DNA of 64,000 nucleotides from the NCBI RefSeq assembly GCF_003355515.1, contig NZ_CP031367.1, positions 496,001-560,000 of the forward strand, given 5' to 3'. The DNA comes from Aliarcobacter trophiarum LMG 25534. GTDB taxonomy: Bacteria; Campylobacterota; Campylobacteria; Campylobacterales; Arcobacteraceae. The position numbers were made by a program, and so were the translations under genes. The notes below the pieces were generated by a model. The model saw only the letters and a list, made by a program, of their open reading frames with translations. It did no database searches and was not told the DNA's origin. Positions 32,747 through 41,546 of the stretch are shown here, piece by piece (the stretch's first letter is position 1; every line of letters starts with the position of its first letter).

Positions 32747-33424
32747 ATGAATAAAAACTTTATCACAAATAAAATATTAGGAGATTTAGCAGAATCAATA
32801 TGTCATTCACATTTTAGTGCATTGGGATATGATGTTGAATATACTGGTATTGAGAAATTTGCTCAAAGATTTTCTAAACACTTAAATCAAAGTTCTAAAA
32901 AAAGTGATTCTTCCTCAGAATTATATGATTCTATTCGTTCTTATCCTGATTTATTGATTTCAAGGATTTATGATTCTAAAGGAATAAAAAAACTTGAAAG
33001 TTATATGGTAGAAGTAAAATATAAAAATGAAGTTAAAGATTTTAAAGAATTAGAAAATGAACTTCTTTGGCAATATAGAGATGTAATTTGGGATAAAGAA
33101 ATTTTGTATGTTTTAAACTTTGATGAGAATGAAAAATTATCTTGGAAAAAGAAAAAACCTAATATTATACTTTTAGAAAAAATAAATAAATTTAAAGACA
33201 AAGTAAAATACATAAAAAATCCTTTGCTTTTTTACATAGTAGTAAAAAATCCACCACAAGATAAGACTCATATTTATTTAAATTATGCTACTTATCCAGC
33301 TTGGTGGAATATTGGAGATGATAGATTTTCAAAATATACACATTACTTAAGTGAAAATGGGAATATGAATGAAGTTTATGAAAAAAGTATTTACCCAGCA
33401 TTAAAAGCTATATTTGAGAAATAA
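32747..33424 (+). CDS. Putative PD-(D/E)xK-fold nuclease-like protein
   Basis: I do not recognise this 225-aa family by name. It has a layout like PD-(D/E)xK nucleases. E16 lies in GDLAESICHSHF, D68 in RSYPDLLISRI, and E89-x-K91 in YMVEVKYKNEV. It has no signal peptide and no TM segment. The following segment with many aromatic residues (YPAWWNIGDDRF) is unusual. It sits next to the left attachment site of the ssrA element, on the chromosomal side. A role as a nuclease in defence is an inference only. Confidence 0.5.
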   Translation: MNKNFITNKILGDLAESICHSHFSALGYDVEYTGIEKFAQRFSKHLNQSSKKSDSSSELYDSIRSYPDLLISRIYDSKGIKKLESYMVEVKYKNEVKDFKELENELLWQYRDVIWDKEILYVLNFDENEKLSWKKKKPNIILLEKINKFKDKVKYIKNPLLFYIVVKNPPQDKTHIYLNYATYPAWWNIGDDRFSKYTHYLSENGNMNEVYEKSIYPALKAIFEK

Positions 33425-33446
33425 AGTAGGATGTTTTTATAATAAA

Positions 33447-33459
33447 TGGTGGAGATGTG
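33447..33459 (+). other. Left attachment site of the ssrA element
   Basis: TGGTGGAGATGTG is identical to the ssrA 3' end at 43642-43654. It restores no tRNA-like end here, so it is the copy generated on insertion. Confidence 0.8.
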
Positions 33460-33530
33460 ATTTCCTAAAAATGGAATTATTCTCTACTATGCTCTAAATA
33501 TCGAATCTTTATCTCTTTTTTCTTTGGTGG

Positions 33531-33548
33531 GCTACAACAGTGAGCCAC
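33531..33548 (+). repeat. Sub-terminal repeat, left end
   Basis: GCTACAACAGTGAGCCAC matches GCTACAATGGTGAGCCAC at 43569-43586 in 16 of 18 positions. It is a candidate integrase arm-binding or excisionase site. Confidence 0.6.
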
Positions 33549-33561
33549 TAAAGGTGAAAAG

Positions 33562-35382
33562 TTGAACTATTTACAAAGAAGAAATGGAGTTTACTATTTT
33601 AAAAAAAGGGTAGATTCTAAACTGTCAAAAACTAGAAATCATTTTATTAGAAAATCATTATCTACGAAGTGCTACAATACAGCGAAGAAGTTGGCAAGTT
33701 TACTCAATTATTGGGTAAATGTATATTTTGAATCAGGGGTTATTATGACAAGTGAAAAGATGGATGAAATATTATATAACTATTTTCAAAATGCTATGGA
33801 AGAAAATAGTATCTATGAAGATTTAAGACACGAAAAAAACACAATAGAAAAAGATGGAGAAGTTTATGAAGGCAGCACAAAAAAAGCTTTACTTTATCAA
33901 CTAAAACAACATAATAAGTTAGATAAAAAAAGAGAACTAACAGAAGTTAAAAAATATGTTGAAAATGAAATAATCCCAATTTCAATGATTGAAAAAAATG
34001 AACTTGAAGAATTGAGAGAAATGAAAGAGTTTTATTGGAAAATCTTTAAATATTATGGAGAAATATTAAAAACTGATTTAGAAAGATTTGAGGGATATAG
34101 TGTTGAAGATTCAATTAAAAAACATAAAAAAGAGAAAGTAAAACATATATATCTAAATAGTGAAAATGAAGATGAAGATATTGAAGAAGATGTATTTGAA
34201 GTTATGGTTAATAAATATCTTTCACATACAAAAACAAAAAGGAAATTATCAACAGCTACTCTTGATGATTATAGCCCTAGTTATTATCTAGTAAATGAAG
34301 TATTCCAAAATAAAAAACTAAGTAAACTTACTACAAAAGATTTAGAATATTTAGAAGATATTATTTCAAATATGCCAACAAATAGAAATAAAATCAAAAT
34401 AACAAGAGATTTGAATATTCATCAACAAGTAGAATTTATGAAAAATATTCTTGAAGATAGAAAAAATAAAATTTTTATGAAAGAGTATGAAAAAATAAAT
34501 GTTATATCTGAAAGAACACAAAATAAACATTTTGAGCAAATAACAGGTTTCATTGATTTTTGTTCTAAAAAATATGGTTTTAAAACACCTTTAAATGGTA
34601 TTGTTTTACAAAGATATAGAATAAAAAGTGATTCAAGCACTGAAAGGCTATTATTAAATGATGATGAATTAAGAACAGTATTTAATGAGTTCGATTATTT
34701 GAATAAAAAACTTCTTTTTACACTAAAAAATGACCCTTTAAAAGTATATGGGATTTTTTTAACTATGTTTTTGGGAATGCGACCAATTGAAGCTGGGCAA
34801 CTAATGGTAAATGATTTAAAAGAAACAAAAGATTCTAAAGGAAATACTATTTATTATCTAAAAGTTTCAAAAGAAAATTCAAGTGGTGATGAAGAATTAG
34901 ACGGAGTAAAAAAAGAAAAAACAGATAACACAAAAAGGAAATTACCTTTAACAGAAATATTTATAAAAGATTTAAAATTTTTAGAGTTTGTAAATAAACG
35001 AAAAAAAGAGAAACAAAAATTTATTTTTGTAGATATGTTAAAAGATAAAGATATTAAAAAAGAGATAAATAATACAGTTAGAAGATGCGAAGATACATTT
35101 AATAGTAAATTAAAAAAACTGGAACTTGAAAATTTAGACAGAAAATCTTTTTATTCATTACGACACTCTTTTGCTAATAAAATAAAACATATTCCAAAAG
35201 CTTTACAAGATAAAAGGGGAGAAAGCCTGATGGGACATACGGGAGCAACTGATTCTGAATTATTTAATAGATATGGAAATAGATATTTTGAGCCTGATTT
35301 TTTATATGAAATTTTAGTGGAAGTTAAATATGATGATTTTGATTTTTCAAATATTAAAAAAGAGGTAGAAAAACTATTTTAA
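33562..35382 (+). CDS. Tyrosine recombinase (integrase) of the ssrA element
   Basis: This 606-aa integrase is long for its class. The N terminus (MNYLQRRNGVYYFKKRVDS) is the phage-integrase 'YLQRRNGVYYFRRRVP' type, with a long charged linker before the core-binding domain. Catalytic residues are R in FLGMRPIEAGQL (about 405), YSLRHSF (about 531) with tyrosine in the usual first-histidine place, GHTG, and the nucleophile tyrosine near RYGNRY (about 575). The start codon is TTG at 33562 after AAAGGTG. It directs integration into ssrA, judged from its position beside the left repeat. Confidence 0.92.
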   Translation: MNYLQRRNGVYYFKKRVDSKLSKTRNHFIRKSLSTKCYNTAKKLASLLNYWVNVYFESGVIMTSEKMDEILYNYFQNAMEENSIYEDLRHEKNTIEKDGEVYEGSTKKALLYQLKQHNKLDKKRELTEVKKYVENEIIPISMIEKNELEELREMKEFYWKIFKYYGEILKTDLERFEGYSVEDSIKKHKKEKVKHIYLNSENEDEDIEEDVFEVMVNKYLSHTKTKRKLSTATLDDYSPSYYLVNEVFQNKKLSKLTTKDLEYLEDIISNMPTNRNKIKITRDLNIHQQVEFMKNILEDRKNKIFMKEYEKINVISERTQNKHFEQITGFIDFCSKKYGFKTPLNGIVLQRYRIKSDSSTERLLLNDDELRTVFNEFDYLNKKLLFTLKNDPLKVYGIFLTMFLGMRPIEAGQLMVNDLKETKDSKGNTIYYLKVSKENSSGDEELDGVKKEKTDNTKRKLPLTEIFIKDLKFLEFVNKRKKEKQKFIFVDMLKDKDIKKEINNTVRRCEDTFNSKLKKLELENLDRKSFYSLRHSFANKIKHIPKALQDKRGESLMGHTGATDSELFNRYGNRYFEPDFLYEILVEVKYDDFDFSNIKKEVEKLF

Positions 35383-36642
35383 TTAATTATTATTACGTTC
35401 CTGATTGATTTTTTCTATAAGTTTGATACATTTTTTATCTATTTCATTATAATTCAAGTTAAATTCTTCAAATTTAAAAGGTTTTATAGTTATATTAGAA
35501 TCATTTGTATTCAGCCATTCAATATTTCTTGGTTTTGATACAACAGAATTTTTTAAAACTTGATATAAAATGGCTATTTCATCATCTATATCATTTATAT
35601 TTCTACAAAATTGCTCTATAGGGATATATATTTTTAATTTTTCACTTTGATTTATTAAAGAATCAATATCTTTTATATATTCTATAACTTTATCTACATT
35701 GTAAACTAAATAATTATTTGATTCTATTCCCATTAAAATATATTTCTCAGTTATATTATTAATTTCATTTTTATAAATTATTTTAGGATAACCTGTTTTA
35801 TCCAAATATAATTTAAATATTTCATTATCATTTGAAAAATCTTTAAATCTAGTATGTAATTTAAAGTTATCAAAACTAAAAGCAAAAGGAGAGTATAAAA
35901 TATATATAATTCCTATACTAATTAATAGTGTAAAGATAAATTTAATTATAAATATTATGATATGTTTCAAAAAATAAATAGAAAAAGAAATAACATAGTA
36001 GATATTATAATTTTTGAGTATTTTAAAAATAATAAATAATCCAAAAATAATTAAAAAAACATAAGAAGTTTTTGAGAGACCTATTATAAAAGAAGAAGGT
36101 AAAATTGATATGATAGAAGCTACTTGAAAAAATATTATAGATATAATGATATTTAAACTATCTAAGTTTTTTATATTAAATCCACTATTTGATAATATCA
36201 TATATGACATTGACATATATATCAGTAAAAATATAGTGCCTATTTTAGTATAATCAATATTTACATTTTTTAAAAAATTTAAATTAAAAGAAACTGATTC
36301 CATTTCAGTTTTTAACGTTATATCGATTAATATTGAGTATTTTTCTTTTGTTATTTGTTCTCTTGGAATACAATAAATATAACTTTTAAAATATTTTTTA
36401 TCTAAATGATGATTATTATTTAAAATTTTTTTATCTATATATTCATATAAAGAATTTGATTCAATAAAATTTGTAAGCCTCTCGGTATTACTTAATTTAA
36501 TATGACCTGATTTATAAATATTTTTATCTTGAATAATAAAATAAAATAAATCATATTTTTTTGATGAATCAACATTTTTATTATTGGTAATTCTATATTT
36601 ACCAAGATTAATTAATTTATTATTTAATTCAGCTTCGGTCAT
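35383..36642 (-). CDS. Multi-pass membrane protein of unknown function
   Basis: I do not recognise this 419-aa protein. The first 125 residues are polar and cytosolic. Four or five TM helices follow (about 131-255, very rich in isoleucine and phenylalanine). A C-terminal soluble domain of about 165 residues ends the protein. It lies 3 nt after the Xre gene and is cotranscribed with it. Cotranscription with the repressor suggests it is expressed in the integrated state, for example for immunity or exclusion, but this is inference. Confidence 0.6.
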   Translation of the reverse strand: MTEAELNNKLINLGKYRITNNKNVDSSKKYDLFYFIIQDKNIYKSGHIKLSNTERLTNFIESNSLYEYIDKKILNNNHHLDKKYFKSYIYCIPREQITKEKYSILIDITLKTEMESVSFNLNFLKNVNIDYTKIGTIFLLIYMSMSYMILSNSGFNIKNLDSLNIIISIIFFQVASIISILPSSFIIGLSKTSYVFLIIFGLFIIFKILKNYNIYYVISFSIYFLKHIIIFIIKFIFTLLISIGIIYILYSPFAFSFDNFKLHTRFKDFSNDNEIFKLYLDKTGYPKIIYKNEINNITEKYILMGIESNNYLVYNVDKVIEYIKDIDSLINQSEKLKIYIPIEQFCRNINDIDDEIAILYQVLKNSVVSKPRNIEWLNTNDSNITIKPFKFEEFNLNYNEIDKKCIKLIEKINQERNNN

Positions 36643-36645
36643 TAA

Positions 36646-36906
36646 TTATTCTTTAAAAAATTCTTCTATATCTTCATTTAATACATAAGATATAATCGCT
36701 AAATGTTCAAGTGAAAAATGTTGTTTGTTATAGTAAATTTCAGCACCACTTAAAAGTGAAGTTGATTTATGCCCTATTAGTTGGCTTAGTTTAAGTTGTG
36801 ATAGCCTATGTTTTTTTCTTATTCTTGCTACATTCTTCCCAATATTCTTATAGAATTCTTCTTTTTTTTCTTCGGTAAAATCTTCTATATTTTTAAAATT
36901 TTCCAT
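36646..36906 (-). CDS. Xre-family transcriptional regulator
   Basis: This 86-aa DNA-binding protein has a Cro/CI-type HTH from about residue 22 (NIGKNVARIRKKHRLSQLKLSQLIGHKSTSL). The family's usual recognition helix is slightly altered. It has no sensor domain. Three palindromes of type CTGTAATWACAG lie just upstream, between it and the divergent OMP gene. Autoregulation and control of the divergent operon are likely. AGAGGG 8 nt upstream supports the ATG, and this box touches the first palindrome. Confidence 0.8.
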   Translation of the reverse strand: MENFKNIEDFTEEKKEEFYKNIGKNVARIRKKHRLSQLKLSQLIGHKSTSLLSGAEIYYNKQHFSLEHLAIISYVLNEDIEEFFKE

Positions 36907-36916
36907 TAAATTTACC

Positions 36917-36932
36917 CTCTATTATTACAGAG
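36917..36932. promoter_or_regulatory. Operator-like palindrome 1
   Basis: CTCTATTATTACAGAG is an imperfect palindrome overlapping the ribosome binding site region of the Xre gene. It shares the ATTACAG half with the other two sites. Confidence 0.5.
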
Positions 36933-36964
36933 TGATACTATTTGAATAAGTAAAAATTATCAAT

Positions 36965-36976
36965 CTGTAATTACAG
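36965..36976. promoter_or_regulatory. Operator-like palindrome 2
   Basis: CTGTAATTACAG is a perfect 12-bp palindrome, centrally placed between the divergent genes. Confidence 0.6.
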
Positions 36977-37008
36977 GTTATTATTTAAGGAATAATATTT
37001 TAAAATAC

Positions 37009-37022
37009 CCTGTAATAACAGG
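37009..37022. promoter_or_regulatory. Operator-like palindrome 3
   Basis: CCTGTAATAACAGG is a near-perfect palindrome of the same type, 45 nt before the OMP start codon. Confidence 0.6.
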
Positions 37023-37066
37023 TTAAAATTACTATAGCCTTTATTAAAATAAATAAAAGGAGAAAA

Positions 37067-37585
37067 ATGAAAAAAGTATTATTAAGTGGAATTGTAGGAA
37101 GCTTACTTTTAACATCGGCAAATGCTGATATTGTAGATAGAGGAGTATTTGGAATATCTTTAGGAAGTATAAAATTTGAAAATGTTGATGCTGGAGCATC
37201 TGTTGGATTTATTACTAAATTTGAAAAAAATGTATTTGGAGATTTATATTTTGGTTTAGGAACAAATTTAGAGATTTTTGATGCTTCAAATGTTTCTGAT
37301 GAAGATTTAGGAATATTAGCTGATATTTATCCAATCATAACTTATGATATAACTAAAAATTTATCAATAAATGGAAGTTATGCTTATACAGCAGGATATA
37401 TAGGAGGAAGTAGAACAGATAATGGCTTTGATGGAACAACAGCAGGATTTGGAATAGCTTATAAATTTTCAAATGGTTTTGAGATAGAAGCAAAATATAA
37501 ACATTCAAAGTTAGAGTGGACAAATGATATAAAATTTGACACAGATAGAGTAAATCTAGCTTTTAATTTTAGATTTGGTAAATAA
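37067..37585 (+). CDS. Outer-membrane beta-barrel protein
   Basis: This 172-aa protein has a signal peptide (residues 1-20, cleavage after ANA). Alternating amphipathic strands follow and the protein ends NLAFNFRFGK, typical of an 8-strand barrel. It is glycine and aromatic rich. AAAAGGAGAAAA gives a strong start. It is the first gene of the operon divergent from the Xre repressor. The frame overlaps the upstream part of the lipoprotein gene. Outer-membrane proteins are unusual cargo for small integrative elements. Confidence 0.72.
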   Translation: MKKVLLSGIVGSLLLTSANADIVDRGVFGISLGSIKFENVDAGASVGFITKFEKNVFGDLYFGLGTNLEIFDASNVSDEDLGILADIYPIITYDITKNLSINGSYAYTAGYIGGSRTDNGFDGTTAGFGIAYKFSNGFEIEAKYKHSKLEWTNDIKFDTDRVNLAFNFRFGK

Positions 37586-37598
37586 TAAAGGTGTAAGA

Positions 37599-38693
37599 AT
37601 GAAAAAAAGTTTATTACATATCGCACTAATAGGTGCTTTAGGAATCGGATTTACAGGTTGTGCCACAAGCACTCCACCACTTAGTTTAACACCTCTTGTT
37701 AAAGAAGAGATAGTTTTAAATAGTAATACTGGAAAAATTTCAAAAGGAGTATTGATTTTAAAAGATGGCTCAAAAATTTTTGATTCAGAAGGAGATATTC
37801 TTACAAGTTTTGTGATAAATAATGAAACATTTTATATATTAAAAGTTTTAGTTAAAAATGAATCTCATTTTAAAATTAAAAATAGTTCTAAAGTTGTAAT
37901 AGAGGAATTTAAAGCAAATGCTATATCTTGGTTTGTAGATGATAATAAATTTTTATTACTAACTAAACTAGAAAGAAATCAAAGTACTATTTATGATAAT
38001 GTTTATAATTTTGATGGAAAAACATTCAAACTTATAAATAAAAATCTAGATTTAAGTGGTAGCCAAGGTTATAATAAAACTTTCTCTAATCCTATGGGTA
38101 ATTATAATATAGATGTTAGTAAATCTGGAATATATGGTATTGAAACATTATATGGTGCAGATAGAAAAATAATTGCTCAACGATTTTCAAATATGCTTAA
38201 AGAGGAAACATTTGAATTAGATAAGATTAAAAAAGATTATATAAGAACGGCAAGAATATTAGGTATTAGAAATGATATAGTTTATGTTATATATTCAACA
38301 GGTGTTTTTGGTGGACAAAATATATTAGAAGCTTATGATATTGTAAATAAAAAATCATATGTATTATCTACTAATGATGATAAAATACAATTCTTACAAT
38401 CTGGTAATGAAGTAGTTTTAAAGGTATTTAATAATAAAAATTTGAAATTTGAGCTAGAACTACATTCTCATATAGATAGAAAAGATGTTAAAACTGCTTA
38501 TAACAATGAACCAGCTAGAATAATTTCACTAAATACTTTAAAAGAGGTAAAAAGCTTATCAAGTGATTTTGAAGTAATACCTGTATATACAGGTTTTACA
38601 AATATGGCAGGTACATTTACACCAAAAACTGATATAACTTTTAGAACAACTGACCTTTATTATAGTACTAGAAATATGAAACCTTTATTTTAA
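37599..38693 (+). CDS. Lipoprotein of unknown function
   Basis: This protein of about 364 aa starts at ATG 37599 (MKKSLLHIALIGALGIG), where AAAGGTG lies upstream, not at 37575. The lipobox is FTGC. The rest has repeated beta-strand blocks such as LKDGSKIFDSEGDI and VYVIYSTGVFGGQ that resemble a beta-propeller, without a clear family. It follows the beta-barrel gene by 13 nt and may work with it at the outer membrane, for example in adhesion or phage exclusion. That role is inferred. Confidence 0.65.
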   Translation: MKKSLLHIALIGALGIGFTGCATSTPPLSLTPLVKEEIVLNSNTGKISKGVLILKDGSKIFDSEGDILTSFVINNETFYILKVLVKNESHFKIKNSSKVVIEEFKANAISWFVDDNKFLLLTKLERNQSTIYDNVYNFDGKTFKLINKNLDLSGSQGYNKTFSNPMGNYNIDVSKSGIYGIETLYGADRKIIAQRFSNMLKEETFELDKIKKDYIRTARILGIRNDIVYVIYSTGVFGGQNILEAYDIVNKKSYVLSTNDDKIQFLQSGNEVVLKVFNNKNLKFELELHSHIDRKDVKTAYNNEPARIISLNTLKEVKSLSSDFEVIPVYTGFTNMAGTFTPKTDITFRTTDLYYSTRNMKPLF

Positions 38694-38710
38694 AAGATAA
38701 AAACGTCCGA

Positions 38711-38758
38711 TTTTTTGTCCTAACTTGTATATATATAAAAATACAAGAGGACAAAAAA
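38711..38758 (+). repeat. Long inverted repeat over the rep ribosome binding site
   Basis: TTTTTTGTCCT (38711-38721) pairs with AGGACAAAAAA (38748-38758). Inside it CTTGTAT pairs with ATACAAG around a 10-nt loop. The right arm contains the AGAGGA box and ends at the rep start codon. It could be an operator, a translational lock or a replication/transfer origin. Confidence 0.6.
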
Positions 38759-39889
38759 ATGAAAGGATACTATTCAAAAAAATTACAAAACAATTCAAAG
38801 CTATATGCTGAACTACAAGAGAATATAAAATTTTATATTAATCACTCAATTTTAAAAGAGAATAAACAAAAATCATACCTACGAAATACGGGCTTTTTAA
38901 ATAAAAAATCAGGTGAATTTTTAAATGTAGAATATGATTTTGAAAAAAAATATAAGGAATATTCCAAGATTGCTGAACAAAGAGCCTTAACAATTCAAGA
39001 GTTAGCTAAAAGAAAAGAATTTTGTAGTGTATTTATAACTCTTACTTTACCATCAAAATATCACCCTTTTAGAAGCATAACAACTTCTAAAGGTAGGCTT
39101 TATGTAGAAGAAAATAAAGAGTTCGCTTTTATTAGTATAAAAGAAGCTGTAAGTAATGGATACCAAGAATTAAACAGTATTTATCAAATATTTTATAAAA
39201 GAGTAAAAAACTATGTAAAAGATGATTTATATTATGTTAAAGCAATAGAAAACCACCAAACAACAATCCCTCATCTTCACCTAGTTTTATATTTTCCGCT
39301 TGAATGCTTTGATATGGTAAGAACAACATTTAAAAGAGTAGTTGAATATTTTAAATTAGATAGAATTGATTTTGAAGAAGTAAGTTTTAAAGAAAATATA
39401 AATTTTGCTTCAAAATATTTACTAAAATATATTATTAAAGATTTAAACAATTCAAGCGATATTTTAAAAGCTAGAATACTTGATGGTTGGAAAAGATACC
39501 ACAAAATAAGGGTTCTTACAACTTCATTATTACCTTTAAATGTTATGGTTTATAAAAAAATATATAAATCTGTTTCATTTGTTGAAAAAAATAGGATTAA
39601 TTTTAAAATTGATGATAAGATAGTTTCAATGAAAGAGAAAATAGATATAGAATGCCGACGCGTAGGTCTTCCAATCTATCTTTTTATTCAAGATAATTTT
39701 TTTATTGAAAAAACTATTTTAAAAAATAGTAATAGAGAAATTATAAGTTTAGGGGCAAAAAATTCTTTATTTAGAGTAAAACTTACAAGTGAGAAAAATG
39801 CTAAGTATTACAAAATAAAAGATTTAAAGGTTAGCTATAAAAAAAGGGAAATTTATACTAAACAAGATTTTATAAAAATTAATTTATAG
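38759..39889 (+). CDS. HUH-type replication initiator / relaxase-like protein
   Basis: This 376-aa protein resembles rolling-circle endonucleases. Motif I is FITLTLP (about 98-104). The metal-binding HUH motif is PHLHLV (about 170). The tyrosine motif is YLLKYIIK (about 220-227), with the tyrosine near one turn of helix before a lysine. Rolling-circle Rep or phage gpA-like proteins share this order. It starts at ATG 38759 after AGAGGA, inside a long inverted repeat. Followed by a small protein and an FtsK-like translocase, it forms a likely replication/transfer module. Confidence 0.75.
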   Translation: MKGYYSKKLQNNSKLYAELQENIKFYINHSILKENKQKSYLRNTGFLNKKSGEFLNVEYDFEKKYKEYSKIAEQRALTIQELAKRKEFCSVFITLTLPSKYHPFRSITTSKGRLYVEENKEFAFISIKEAVSNGYQELNSIYQIFYKRVKNYVKDDLYYVKAIENHQTTIPHLHLVLYFPLECFDMVRTTFKRVVEYFKLDRIDFEEVSFKENINFASKYLLKYIIKDLNNSSDILKARILDGWKRYHKIRVLTTSLLPLNVMVYKKIYKSVSFVEKNRINFKIDDKIVSMKEKIDIECRRVGLPIYLFIQDNFFIEKTILKNSNREIISLGAKNSLFRVKLTSEKNAKYYKIKDLKVSYKKREIYTKQDFIKINL

Positions 39890-39901
39890 GAGAATATAAA
39901 A

Positions 39902-40165
39902 ATGACAAATATAACAATAAATGGAAAAATAATAACAGTTTTAGAGAAAAAATTTGAAGATAAAAAAACAGTTTATGCGCAGTTTTTAATGGAGAGTGAA
40001 AGTAAAGGAATTGAGATTATAAAAGTAAAAATTACAAATGAAGCTGATATTTCAAAACTTGAAAAAGATTTAGTTGTATCTGTTCCAGTAACAATGGCTG
40101 CTATAAATGGAAATTTATACTACTCTCAAAGTGATAATATTAAATTTCATAAAGAGATAAAATAG
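39902..40165 (+). CDS. Small protein, possible ssDNA-binding (OB-fold)
   Basis: This 87-aa protein has alternating beta strands (ITINGKIITVLEKKFEDKKT, then VYAQFLM) suggestive of an OB fold, as in gene-V-like ssDNA-binding proteins. The family is not recognised. It lies 12 nt after rep with AGGAGAAT, and 1 nt before the translocase. The placement between Rep and translocase is what one finds for phage and plasmid ssDNA-binding proteins. Confidence in function is low. Confidence 0.5.
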   Translation: MTNITINGKIITVLEKKFEDKKTVYAQFLMESESKGIEIIKVKITNEADISKLEKDLVVSVPVTMAAINGNLYYSQSDNIKFHKEIK

Positions 40166-40166
40166 T

Positions 40167-41417
40167 ATGTTATATATGCTTAGATTATTTATAGTTAATT
40201 TAGGTATTCATTTGGCTGTTTTATTTTTGGGTCTATTTTTAGTGATATTTTTCACTAAAAATGGAGCAGCCCTTGATGAAGTAGAAAAGTATAAATACTT
40301 ATTTTTAGTTTCTGGCTTAGTAGTATTTATTGAAAGATTAATTTATTATATAAAATATTATAAATTTCATATATTGCCTTATTCTTTAAAGCTATTTAAT
40401 AGGGTAAATAATGAACAAAAAGAATCTAAAATATACCTAGATAAATTTAAAATATATGATAAAAAAAGTAATACATATTTTTTTAAAAATAGATTATCTA
40501 TTGATAAAAAAGCCTATATAGATTTAAAAGATAGGATTATCCATCTATTGGGATATGAAGATAAAAATGAAGTAGAGTTTGAAATAAAAGCACATAATAA
40601 AAAAGAAGTAGCTATTAAACTTTTTAAACTTCCTAAAAAATTTGATTGGCATATTGGATTACTAAAAGATAAAAATATATATCTAGGACATAATAAAGAT
40701 GGCTCTTATTATTTACCTTTAGAAAACTTAACATCTTCCATTTGTTGTGGAGAAAGTGGAAGTGGAAAATCAAATTTCTTGAATATGATTATATTTTCAT
40801 TATTACAGAATAGCCAATATATAGAACATTTAGATTTTATAGATTTGAAAGGAGTTGAATTAAGTAGATATGAGCTAAATAATACAACTTTTACAGATAA
40901 TATAGAAGAAGCAAATAACTTATTTGAAAATCTAAAAAATGAGATGAATAACAGATTTAAAGAAATGAAAGAGAAAAAAGATTTAACTTATAATGGAAAT
41001 TTCAGGATTTGCCTTATTGATGAAATAGGCACAATATCCACTCATTTTGATAAAAAGCTAAAAGAGAATATCTTTAATAACCTTATAGAAATAGGGCAAA
41101 AGGGTAGAGCTTCAAAAGTTCTCTTATTAATATTTTCTCAAAAGATAGATTCAACAAATATTCCTACAAATGTGCTTACTAATTTACAAGGCTCTTTTTT
41201 ACTTAGAACAAGTAGCCAATTTAATATAAATAATTCCATTGGATTAAATGAAGAAGTAGAAGAAATAACAAGAACAAGAGTTCAAGATTTTCCAAAAGGT
41301 AGAGTTATATTTAAAGATGGATTAAGTAGTGAAAAAGTGTTATTACAAACTCCTTTTTTATCTCAAGATGTTCAAAACTCAATGATTAAATATTTTCAAA
41401 ATTGGATTAATAAATAA
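40167..41417 (+). CDS. FtsK/HerA-type DNA translocase
   Basis: This 416-aa ATPase has two N-terminal TM helices (about residues 5-30 and 45-65) and a P-loop in CCGESGSGKSN (about 194). Walker B is ICLIDEIG (about 281). DFIDLKGVELSRYE after the P-loop is typical of FtsK/SpoIIIE translocases and of TcpA, the coupling protein of Tn916-like elements. It probably pumps DNA across the membrane during transfer or packaging. It differs from Zot/pI proteins, which have the P-loop at the very N terminus. It abuts the small gene upstream and ends at a strong hairpin. Confidence 0.8.
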   Translation: MLYMLRLFIVNLGIHLAVLFLGLFLVIFFTKNGAALDEVEKYKYLFLVSGLVVFIERLIYYIKYYKFHILPYSLKLFNRVNNEQKESKIYLDKFKIYDKKSNTYFFKNRLSIDKKAYIDLKDRIIHLLGYEDKNEVEFEIKAHNKKEVAIKLFKLPKKFDWHIGLLKDKNIYLGHNKDGSYYLPLENLTSSICCGESGSGKSNFLNMIIFSLLQNSQYIEHLDFIDLKGVELSRYELNNTTFTDNIEEANNLFENLKNEMNNRFKEMKEKKDLTYNGNFRICLIDEIGTISTHFDKKLKENIFNNLIEIGQKGRASKVLLLIFSQKIDSTNIPTNVLTNLQGSFLLRTSSQFNINNSIGLNEEVEEITRTRVQDFPKGRVIFKDGLSSEKVLLQTPFLSQDVQNSMIKYFQNWINK

Positions 41418-41436
41418 TCAATTCTTTCTCAAATTT

Positions 41437-41480
41437 GGACATAAGGGGAATGGCTCTGCCATTCTCCTTTGTCCTTTTAT
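41437..41480 (+). terminator. Terminator after the FtsK-like gene
   Basis: GGACATAAGGGGAATGG pairs with CCATTCTCCTTTGTCC around CTCTG, with a few mismatches, followed by TTTTATC. It closes the rep-ftsK operon. Confidence 0.8.
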
Positions 41481-41546
41481 CTTATTTTATAAAAAGTATC
41501 AGAAATTTTAAATATTTATTTATGATATAAAAGTTATGATTATTAC

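Noticed and set aside
38759-41417. Filamentous phage (inovirus) module
   Set aside because: No coat-protein genes are seen, and the ATPase has the FtsK layout, not the N-terminal P-loop of Zot/pI.
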